Made by a program: the position numbers and the translations under genes. DNA of 44,099 bases from Lentisphaerota bacterium (GTDB lineage: Bacteria > Verrucomicrobiota > Kiritimatiellia > CAIQIC01 > Lenti-01), in the NCBI GenBank assembly GCA_012514035.1, contig JAAZBB010000009.1:1-44099 (forward strand), read 5' to 3'. This document shows positions 32,945 to 39,883 of this stretch, one piece after another (position 1 is the first letter of the stretch; every line of letters begins with the position of its first letter). The notes beneath the pieces were generated by a model. That model was not told where the DNA came from and made no database searches. It saw only the letters and a list, made by a program, of their open reading frames with translations.

Positions 32945-33535
32945 TCCCCCCTCGTCGGCTGTTTTGGGGAGGCTGTTTGTAAAAAAAAGGGGGGGGCCGC
33001 AATTCGATGACGGGAGAGGCGGCCGCGGCAAGGACCGGTGGCCCCCGAATGGACCGGCAGAAGGACCAGCCTGGCCTGCCGTCCGGAGTGTGCCCTCAGG
33101 ACCGATTGACCAACGTCAACCGACATCCCGGCCAACAGCCCCCCATGTAGAAGATACGCGCCGCATTGAGGCCCCCGGAAAAAAATGGTTTCCGGCGATC
33201 GAGCGGTTGTTTTTCGAGACCGCGAACCACTTCCGACCCGCGTTTATCCCCTTGGAAGAAGATAATGTTTAATTAAACATATCCAATGTAATCAGAATTT
33301 CCAAGTAATTCTTCATTTATTATCATATCATGTTTAATTAAGCATTTTTTATTCCGGACCGGGGGGGGAATGCCGCTCGATGGTCGACGGCAGGAGCAAC
33401 CCCGTTGTACACGCGCCTGCAGGCTGGCGTTCGCAGGACCCCGTCTGTCCTGACGGCAGCCGGGTTTTCGGTTGCCGGTAGTTTTCGGTTGCTGGCCTTG
33501 CCTCCCACCCCCGCCCTCCGCTATCCTGCGCGGCC
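32945..33535. promoter_or_regulatory. Gene-free interval with twin AT-rich operator-like dyads
   Basis: No gene seen. The left part is ordinary GC-rich DNA with a G-run (about 32990-32997). Between about 33255 and 33355 it becomes AT-rich and holds ATGTTTAATTAAACAT (33265-33280, perfect 16-bp dyad) and ATGTTTAATTAAGCAT (33330-33345, one mismatch), 65 bp apart. Both fit the ATGT-N8-ACAT pattern of PadR-family operators. The radical SAM gene at 33536 lies downstream on the plus strand. No clear promoter boxes were found between. Confidence 0.5.
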
Positions 33536-34666
33536 GTGGACCTATCGCTCATCCTGACCTACCGGTGCAATTCGCGGTGCTCCATGTGCCATGTCTGGCA
33601 GCACCCGACTCTGCCTGCCGAGGAGGTACCCATCGACTTCCTCGCCAAGTTGCCCGCCGGCTTTCGCCGCCTCGTTCTGACCGGCGGCGAACCCACCCTG
33701 CGCGCCGACCTCGAGGACATCGTGGACCTGGTCCGCCCCAAAACCCGCTACCTGGAAATATCGACCAATGGCCTGCTGGCTGCCCCCCTCGAGCGGATCG
33801 CAGCCAGGCACCCCGAGGTCGAAATCTCCATTTCCATCGACGGGATCGGCGCCCGGAACGATACCCTCCGCGGGGAACAAGACGGCTATGAACGCAAACT
33901 GGCCACCATGCAGCGCCTGGTTGCCGCCGGCGGCCGGAATATCGGATTGACCACAGCTATCCAGGACGGCAATTGCGACCAGTTGCTCGACCTCTACCGG
34001 CTGGCATGCCGTTTTGGAGGCGAGATGGCCGGCTGCGCCCTGCACAACGGCTTTCTGTTTCACAAGGCCGACAACGAACCCGCCAACCGCGTCCGCACCG
34101 CCCGTGCCGTCCAGCCGCTCGTCTATGAATTGCTCCTGTCCCGCCATCCCCGGAACTGGATCCGCGCCTACCAGCATCTGGGCATGATGAGAAAGATCCT
34201 GGGCCAGCCCCGCCGCCTCCCCTGCCCGGCGGGGCGCGATTTCCTGTTTGTGGACCCCTGGGGACGGGTCTATGCCTGCAACATCCGGCCCGATCTGGAA
34301 ATCGGAGACCTGGCCAGCCAGACGTGGAAAGAGATCATGGCCGGTTCGCGCGCAGCGGAAGCCCGCACCCGGGTGGCCCGCTGCACTCATAACTGTTGGC
34401 TGGCCGGCCATGCCCGCGCCTCCCTGCGCGGCCGGCGTTTCCCCAGCCTCGTCCGGCTGCAACCGCTGGGATGGATCCTGGCCAACAAATTGCGCGCGGC
34501 CCTGGGGCGGCCCATCGACTTCGACCATGCCGTGGATTTCCGCGACGTGGCGCATACTCCGGTGGCCGCCCGACGCGAATCCGGGCCGGGCAGGGATTTC
34601 CATCCCGTTCCCCAGCCCAAAACCGAGCAACCCTACGGCGCGTTCAACAACGTGATGAACAAGTAG
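33536..34666 (+). CDS. Radical SAM protein with SPASM-like C-terminus (paralogue 1)
   Basis: 376-residue radical SAM enzyme starting at GTG 33536 with no clear Shine-Dalgarno. LTYRCNSRCSMC holds the [4Fe-4S] triad (Cys11, Cys15, Cys18), RLVLTGGEPTLRADLEDIVD binds SAM, and ISISIDGIGARND follows. The C-terminal part has CPAGRDFLFVDPWGRVYACN and CTHNCW, an incomplete set of further cysteines like a SPASM/twitch domain, so an auxiliary cluster is likely. The reaction is unknown; related proteins modify peptides, sugars or quinones. It is clearly similar to the protein at 35800-36807 on the other side of a glycosyltransferase. Its 3' end overlaps that glycosyltransferase gene by 23 bp in convergent orientation. 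Confidence 0.85.
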   Translation: MDLSLILTYRCNSRCSMCHVWQHPTLPAEEVPIDFLAKLPAGFRRLVLTGGEPTLRADLEDIVDLVRPKTRYLEISTNGLLAAPLERIAARHPEVEISISIDGIGARNDTLRGEQDGYERKLATMQRLVAAGGRNIGLTTAIQDGNCDQLLDLYRLACRFGGEMAGCALHNGFLFHKADNEPANRVRTARAVQPLVYELLLSRHPRNWIRAYQHLGMMRKILGQPRRLPCPAGRDFLFVDPWGRVYACNIRPDLEIGDLASQTWKEIMAGSRAAEARTRVARCTHNCWLAGHARASLRGRRFPSLVRLQPLGWILANKLRAALGRPIDFDHAVDFRDVAHTPVAARRESGPGRDFHPVPQPKTEQPYGAFNNVMNK

Positions 34667-35789
34667 AAGCCGGATCGGCCCCCTGCCCCGCTCGGGACTT
34701 TTCCGGTCCGCCCGTTCGGATCACTTCCCGGTACACGGCAACCGTCCGGGCGGCAATTGCGTCCCAGTCAAAGGCCTTCAGGTCGTAGATGCGGACCGGC
34801 TTCGTCCGGCTTAATTTCTGTTGCAGTTTCGCGGCCAGGTCATCGGGTTCATCGGACCGGAAATAATCTTCGGGGGGCAGATCAACCAGGCGTGTGGCCG
34901 GCAGGTCACTGGCCAGGACATCGCAGCCGGCGGCCATTGCCTCCAACAGCACCAGGGGAAAACCCTCGTTCCGGGAGGACAGGACAAACAGCCGGGCATG
35001 GCGGTACAATTGCGCCAACGGACCTTCCGTCAGATGTCCGGCAAACACCACGGGAGCATCTCCGGCGCGGGCCTTCAACTCCCGCAAATGGCCATCGTCA
35101 TTGTCCACTCCGCCGGCGATCACCAGGACCGGCCGGTCAGACGGCAGGCGCCGCCAGGCGTCGATCAGCAGACCGAACCCCTTTTCCGGCGTGATCCGGC
35201 CGACCGCCAAAATGTACTTGTCCGCTTCCAGTCCGAAGCGTCCCAGCCAGTCCGTGGCCTCATCCGGCTCCGCCGCCTGCACCCCGTTGGGGATGAACTG
35301 CGACTTGCGCCGAACCGCACCATCGTATTTCTGCATTTGAACCGGGTTCACAAAGACAACGGCATTCGCGGCGCGCAGGGCCACGTATTCGCTGAGTTTC
35401 AACAGCCGGCGGGCCAGCCACCCCCACTTCTGATGCTCATAGTTCGGACTGTGAAAGGTCAGGACCACCGGAATCCCGGCCAGCCGGACCAGCGGCGAAA
35501 AAATGCCCGGACCGATGTTGTGAACGTGCACCAGGTCGGGGCGGCGGCGAATGGCGGCCAGGGTCGCCAGAAACGAATGGAACGCCGCTTCCCAGCCCTT
35601 TATCCGTGTGGACGGCAGATCCACAAATTCGATGCCCGGGAGCGGCGGACTGGCCTGGACATACGCCCGTCGGCGGCATACGACGGTTCGGACTTCTGCG
35701 GGCAACCGTGGATAGAGGTTCTCGCAGTGCTTTTCCACCCCCCCCTGGACTCCGGGAAACCCCCGGGTGCCGATGACGCAAATGTTCAA
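34644..35789 (-). CDS. Glycosyltransferase family 4 (group 1)
   Basis: 381-residue GT-B glycosyltransferase. The N-terminal domain starts NICVIGTRGFPGVQGGVEKH, contains DLVHVHNIGPGIFSPL and VVLTFHSPNYEHQ. The donor domain has ILAVGRITPEKGFGLLIDAW and EGFPLVLLEAMAAG (the Glu-x7-Glu motif). It transfers a sugar from a nucleotide donor, retaining configuration, probably onto a polysaccharide or lipid carrier. The likely start is TTG at 35789, 10 bp after the radical SAM gene stop; no ATG or GTG in frame is closer, and the ribosome site is weak. The open frame continues to 35891 inside the neighbouring gene. Confidence 0.85.
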   Translation of the reverse strand: MNICVIGTRGFPGVQGGVEKHCENLYPRLPAEVRTVVCRRRAYVQASPPLPGIEFVDLPSTRIKGWEAAFHSFLATLAAIRRRPDLVHVHNIGPGIFSPLVRLAGIPVVLTFHSPNYEHQKWGWLARRLLKLSEYVALRAANAVVFVNPVQMQKYDGAVRRKSQFIPNGVQAAEPDEATDWLGRFGLEADKYILAVGRITPEKGFGLLIDAWRRLPSDRPVLVIAGGVDNDDGHLRELKARAGDAPVVFAGHLTEGPLAQLYRHARLFVLSSRNEGFPLVLLEAMAAGCDVLASDLPATRLVDLPPEDYFRSDEPDDLAAKLQQKLSRTKPVRIYDLKAFDWDAIAARTVAVYREVIRTGGPEKSRAGQGADPASTCSSRC

Positions 35790-35799
35790 GGCCGCACGA

Positions 35800-36807
35800 T
35801 CAATCGAAGCTGAGGCGCTGTCCCCGCCAGAGGCGGAATTTGTTTTTGAGAATCCACAGCAGCGGAACCCACGGGCGCCGCACCATGTCATGCCGTTCGG
35901 TCACGATGAATGCGCAATTGCGCGGGCATTCGCGGACGCGTTGGGCAATCTCCCGTGCTTTCTCCGAGGCGAGGATGTTTTCCAGGGAATCCTCCTTGAT
36001 GTTGCCGATGATCCATTCCTCCGCCGAGCCGTTGCAGGGGGCCACGTTGCCGGCCGGATCGATGAAGAAGAAGTCCGTCAGGGCCCCGCAGGGCGGCCGG
36101 TAGCCGGGCTCATCGCCCCGCAGGCGCCGGTGGATGCTGCGGTTGAAATACGCCCGGCCGTAATCCTTCAGGCGGTCCTTCAGCCGGCGACGCCTGGAGG
36201 TCAGCAGCGCCTCCACGAATCTCTCGTGCTGTTCCAGGGCCGCCGCCCCGGAAATGGCGTTGTCCTCCTTGTGAAAGTACCAGGAATTGTGCACCACGGA
36301 ATTACCCAGTTCCACATCCAGAGCCACGCACAAGTCATAGAGATGAATCAGATCCGTGTAGTTGTCCGGCGAAATCACCACCGAAAAGCCGATGTTCCTG
36401 CATTTCGTCTTCTTCAGCTCCAGGATCGTCCGCAAGGCGTGGTCAAATCCGTCCGGAATGCCGCGCTTGGCGTCGTTCAGCGCGGGCAATCCTTCCACGC
36501 TGACCCGGATCAGGATGTTCGGATACTTCTTGGCCAGCGCCACGATCTTGTCCGTGTGGTACCCGTTCGTGCTCAGTTCCAGCAGGGCCGCTTTGGGATA
36601 GAGAATCCGGAAAATGTCATCGATATCCTTCCGCAGGGTGGGTTCCCCGCCGGTAATATTGATGCGCAGGCCGGGCGGCAGCTTTTCATAGTAGGAGAGG
36701 TCCAGTTCCTCATCCGGCCGGGTGGGATGCCGCCAGATGTCGCACATCTTGCACTTGGCGTTGCACCGGAAGGTGGTGATCAAACTGGCTTGGACGGTGT
36801 TTTTCAT
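35800..36807 (-). CDS. Radical SAM protein with SPASM-like C-terminus (paralogue 2)
   Basis: 335-residue radical SAM enzyme. LITTFRCNAKCKMCDIWRHP supplies the cluster cysteines (15, 19, 22), INITGGEPTLRKDIDDIFRI binds SAM, and IRVSVEGLPALNDAKRG follows. The C-terminal FFFIDPAGNVAPCNGSAEEW and CPRNCAF correspond to the extra cysteines of paralogue 1. The middle also matches (NSWYFHKEDN here, NGFLFHKADN there), so the two arose by duplication. It is probably the first gene of a two-gene unit with the glycosyltransferase. The start ATG at 36807 has no strong Shine-Dalgarno. An antisense-like frame continuing to 38784 beyond the start is not coding. Confidence 0.85.
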   Translation of the reverse strand: MKNTVQASLITTFRCNAKCKMCDIWRHPTRPDEELDLSYYEKLPPGLRINITGGEPTLRKDIDDIFRILYPKAALLELSTNGYHTDKIVALAKKYPNILIRVSVEGLPALNDAKRGIPDGFDHALRTILELKKTKCRNIGFSVVISPDNYTDLIHLYDLCVALDVELGNSVVHNSWYFHKEDNAISGAAALEQHERFVEALLTSRRRRLKDRLKDYGRAYFNRSIHRRLRGDEPGYRPPCGALTDFFFIDPAGNVAPCNGSAEEWIIGNIKEDSLENILASEKAREIAQRVRECPRNCAFIVTERHDMVRRPWVPLLWILKNKFRLWRGQRLSFD

Positions 36808-37011
36808 GCTGGTGAACGGTCTCCGCCTGGTCCGCGGCCCGGTTCTGATTCCAGGCGGCAGGCCGGGATTCATATATACACCATCCCCTCGGCCCCGTCC
36901 AGCCGGAGCCCCCGCGCCGGCCGGACCGCCGGGAACGGGCGGACATCGTGCCCCCCCTGCCCCCCTGCCGACTTGCACTTTCGGTCCCCATCCGCAAGAA
37001 TCCCCCCAATC
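36808..37011. other. Divergent intergenic region
   Basis: 204 bp between the radical SAM gene and the TIGR03790 gene. It contains CATATATACA (36871-36880), which could serve as a -10 element in either direction, but no matching -35 was found. Otherwise it is GC-rich with C-runs. Confidence 0.35.
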
Positions 37012-38745
37012 ATGAAACGCCAACTGCGAGCGCTGGTCCTGGCCCTCTGCTGGCTGCCCGCCATGGCCCGCGCCGGGGCCGGACCGCTGAACACGCTGGT
37101 GGTCGTTAACGGTGCCAGCCGCGATTCCCGCGCCTTGGGAATGTATTACCTGGAACGCCACGGCATTCCCGAAACTCATCTGTGCACCCTCAAGACCGAC
37201 CCGCGGTCGCCCTCCATTAACCAGCGCTTGTTCGAGCGCGAAATCCGCTTGCCGATCCTGGCCCACCTGGCCGACCGCCAGTTGGCGGGCCAAATCGATT
37301 TCGTCGTCCTGTGCATGGACATGCCCTCCCGGGTCGAAAACAGCAACGGCATCACAGCGGCACTGTTCTACGGCTACAAGCCGTATCCCCGCGATCCGAA
37401 ATGCAATCTCGCCTCGAATTCCGTCAACCAGTACTTCGGCACCGAACGGGCCTATGCCGCCACCGCAGGCTGGAACAAGACCAACATGCCGATTTTCTTC
37501 CTCCTGACTGCCCCCAGCCTCGAAACCGCCAAGCAGGTCGTGGACCGCGCCGTGGAGTCCACCGCCTCTTTTCCCGCGGGCATCTTCGGCCTCTATGGCT
37601 CCGGCGATTCCGCGCGCAACATCCGCCACCGCACCTATTCCATCGTGGCCCGCCAGTTTGAACTCTTTGGCCGGGGCGAGTGGATCGACGTCAACCCCTC
37701 GGCCAGCCCGGTTCCCCCGCGGCCCGTGCTCGGATACCTGACCGGGCTGGCGGCATTGCCGGCCGCCTTGGACAACCTCGTCTTGGCGCCCGGCGCCATC
37801 GCCGACCATCTGACCTCCTGCGCCGGCATGATTCCGGATCCCTGCGACAATCAAAGCAGCGTCTGGGACTGGCTGCGCCTGGGGGCCGTCGCCTCCTACG
37901 GCACCGTCAGCGAACCCTGTGCCTACGAAGTCAAGTTTCCCGTGCCCATGCTGTTTTTCTGGTATGCCCGCGGCTTTACCGCCGGCGAAGCCCTGGCGAT
38001 GTCGGTGCGCAATCCCTATCAGGGCATCTGGGTCGGGGATCCCCTCGCCGCTCCGTTTGCCGCGCCCCCGGTTGTCCGCATCACGGCCCCCGCCTACAAT
38101 GCCGAAGTCGACGGCGATGTCCCGCTGCAAATTTCCGTGGCCGCCCACGACCGCGGCGCCCCGCCAATCTTTCTCGACCTCTATCTCGATGGCCGGCATC
38201 ACGCCCCCGTCACACGCCCCTTCGCCCCGGTCGGCAACGAAATCGCCGCGCACATCGGTACCAACCGCTTCGCCTACACCATCGCCCCCGGCGAAGACCT
38301 GTTTGCCGCCGTGGCCGGTCTGGCCTGGGCCGTGAATTACCACGGTGGCGGTCAGCTCACCGCCAAGTCGCATGCCGATCGTCTCGAAATCACGACCCGG
38401 GCCCCTCTGGACGAAGATGGCCAGCCGCTGCCGTTTTCCGTCACCACCGAGCCGGGCTTCGCCCCTGCCCTTTATATTGGCGGCACCGCCGGCACTGACC
38501 GGCTCTTGATTGAGGATGGCATCGGCCGGGCCGCGGCCGCATTCCATCTGGGTACCACCCGCACCTGGGAAATCGAATATCCGCTGGATCTGTCCGCGCT
38601 GGAACCCGGCCCCCATGTGCTCAGCGTGGTCGCCCGCGACGGCACCGCCATGGAATGCCAAGGCCAGGCCGATCTTCCCTTCCGCATCCCACCCCGCCCG
38701 GCGTCCGCCGGCGGAGCCGATCGTGACAACCGTCCGGGCGGATAA
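37012..38745 (+). CDS. TIGR03790-family secreted protein
   Basis: 577-residue exported protein of unknown function. The start ATG at 37012 opens a signal peptide (RALVLALCWLPAMARA). The first domain (LNTLVVVNGASRDSRALGMY, YLERHGIPETHLCTLKTDPR, IDFVVLCMDMPSRVENSNGI) has the layout I associate with TIGR03790. After about residue 350 (VVRITAPAYNAEVDGDVPLQ) come one or two beta-sandwich, Ig-like modules ending in GPHVLSVVARDG. No catalytic motif is certain; the NSNGITAALFYGYK stretch and several His/Asp residues could be an active site. The next gene begins inside its last 23 bases. Confidence 0.65.
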   Translation: MKRQLRALVLALCWLPAMARAGAGPLNTLVVVNGASRDSRALGMYYLERHGIPETHLCTLKTDPRSPSINQRLFEREIRLPILAHLADRQLAGQIDFVVLCMDMPSRVENSNGITAALFYGYKPYPRDPKCNLASNSVNQYFGTERAYAATAGWNKTNMPIFFLLTAPSLETAKQVVDRAVESTASFPAGIFGLYGSGDSARNIRHRTYSIVARQFELFGRGEWIDVNPSASPVPPRPVLGYLTGLAALPAALDNLVLAPGAIADHLTSCAGMIPDPCDNQSSVWDWLRLGAVASYGTVSEPCAYEVKFPVPMLFFWYARGFTAGEALAMSVRNPYQGIWVGDPLAAPFAAPPVVRITAPAYNAEVDGDVPLQISVAAHDRGAPPIFLDLYLDGRHHAPVTRPFAPVGNEIAAHIGTNRFAYTIAPGEDLFAAVAGLAWAVNYHGGGQLTAKSHADRLEITTRAPLDEDGQPLPFSVTTEPGFAPALYIGGTAGTDRLLIEDGIGRAAAAFHLGTTRTWEIEYPLDLSALEPGPHVLSVVARDGTAMECQGQADLPFRIPPRPASAGGADRDNRPGG

Positions 38746-39685
38746 CCTCCAGCTGGACGCTTTCGCGGACGGTTTGCGTCGCACCGGCGACGCCCGCCCT
38801 TTTGATTTCTGCTCCCTGAGCGAAGGCTTTCTCTATCCCGAACGCGCCCGGCCGGGCGTGCTGGACTATTTCTTCTTCGCCTGCGCCCACCAATTCGGCT
38901 TCTGGACGCTGGCGGGCAACCGTTGGGCCGGCCCCATGGTCGCGCCCCTCGACGGCCGGAACCTGAAAGGCTCCGACTTTCTCTGGCGCGCCTGCACCCG
39001 GGCCTGGCAGCGGAACCCGGACAGCTTCGTCCCGATCGCCCTGGACGCGATGACTGATGCCGGACTCAATACCCTCTTTCAAAGCGATGCCGACATCAAT
39101 CCGCTGCCGATGTGGAGGGACCATCTGGCGCTGACCCGCGGCTACGCCCGCTGGTTCGTCGCGCGGGCCCTCACCCCCACGGACGTGCTCCGCTGCGCGC
39201 AGGCCGCTCCCAAGCCCCTGGCGGCCCTGCTGGCCGCGCTCGCGGAAATCCCGGGCTACGCGGAAGATCCCTTGCAGAAAAAAGCCATGCTGCTGGCCAT
39301 CGTGCTCGAAAACCGCCCCGAGCATTTCCTGCAGGTCACCGATCCGGAATCGGCCGTGCCGATCATCGACTATCACCTGCAGCGCAGTGCGCTGCGCACC
39401 GGGCTGGTGCGCGTGGAGAACCCCGCCCTGCTCGCGAAACTGGAATCCCGCGTAACCGTTACGGCGGCAGAAGAAGGGGCGGTTCGGGCCGCAACCTATG
39501 ACGCCATCCAGCAGCTCATGGCCCGCTCCGGCCTCTCCGCCGCGGCCGTGGACTGGTTTTTCTTCCGGAACCGCACCCGCTGCCCGGAAACGACGGAGCC
39601 CGACTGCTCCGCCTGCCCCGTGCAGGCCATCTGCGCCAAGGCCACCCGCCTCTTCCAGCCCGTCTTCCGCACCACCGCCTACTAA
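38723..39685 (+). CDS. Qng1 (DUF2419)-like protein with four-cysteine C-terminus
   Basis: 320-residue protein beginning at GTG 38723 (GGAG 7 bases upstream), overlapping the previous gene by 23 bp. The pattern DYFFFACAHQFGFWTL, then LNTLFQSDADINPLPMWRDH, and IIDYHLQRSALRTGLV followed by EEGAVRAATYDAIQQL matches, block for block, what I recall of Qng1/DUF2419. That family is the queuosine-nucleoside glycosylase used in queuine salvage, with a HhH-GPD-like fold. The end carries Cys287-x7-Cys295-x2-Cys298-x5-Cys304, close to the endonuclease III Fe-S loop (C-x6-C-x2-C-x5-C) and not part of Qng1 as I know it. The substrate is therefore uncertain: queuosine nucleotides or a damaged base. Confidence 0.6.
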   Translation: MTTVRADNLQLDAFADGLRRTGDARPFDFCSLSEGFLYPERARPGVLDYFFFACAHQFGFWTLAGNRWAGPMVAPLDGRNLKGSDFLWRACTRAWQRNPDSFVPIALDAMTDAGLNTLFQSDADINPLPMWRDHLALTRGYARWFVARALTPTDVLRCAQAAPKPLAALLAALAEIPGYAEDPLQKKAMLLAIVLENRPEHFLQVTDPESAVPIIDYHLQRSALRTGLVRVENPALLAKLESRVTVTAAEEGAVRAATYDAIQQLMARSGLSAAAVDWFFFRNRTRCPETTEPDCSACPVQAICAKATRLFQPVFRTTAY

Positions 39686-39697
39686 GCCGCCCCGGAG

Positions 39698-39776
39698 TTT
39701 TCCACACCGTGGAAAAAATCACCGTTTATTTCCACGGAATGGAAAAATATTTCGGCGGATTTCCACCCAATGGAAA
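39698..39776. repeat. Cluster of three TTTCCA-N-TGGAAA palindromes
   Basis: 39698-39716 (TTTTCCACACCGTGGAAAA), 39729-39745 (centre CGGAA) and 39760-39776 (centre CCCAA), in about 80 bp between convergent gene ends. Same design as the cluster at 19674-19776, and the first copy is identical to one of those. Confidence 0.95.
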
Positions 39777-39821
39777 GAATTTTGCCCCGCCCCAGTACAC
39801 TGGCGGCCGCATTTCAGATAG

Positions 39822-39843
39822 TATAATAGTTGCAACTATTATA
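39822..39843. repeat. 22-bp palindrome, third family member
   Basis: Half-site TATAATAGTTG followed immediately by its exact reverse complement. It is the same design as the palindromes at 11351-11372 and 11696-11717, differing at one symmetrical position per half (G for T). It sits 40 bp beyond the stop of the PLD-family gene. Confidence 0.92.
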
Positions 39844-39883
39844 GTTGGGCGGATTGCGCGGGATCGGCGCGCACGGGCCCACC

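Noticed and set aside
33108-33119. TTGAC-CAAC-GTCAA dyad as promoter or operator
   Set aside because: Short, no accompanying -10 element, far from the next gene.
36808-38784. Very long minus-strand open frame opposite the TIGR03790 gene, continuous with the radical SAM gene
   Set aside because: It is the low-stop antisense frame of a GC-rich gene. The real radical SAM protein begins at 36807 with its cluster motif; the extension has no recognisable domain.
39698-39776. TTTCCA palindromes as ordinary Rho-independent terminators
   Set aside because: The stems are AT-rich with T and A runs inside the stem. The same cluster type occurs between same-strand genes at 19.7 kb, so terminator function alone does not explain them.
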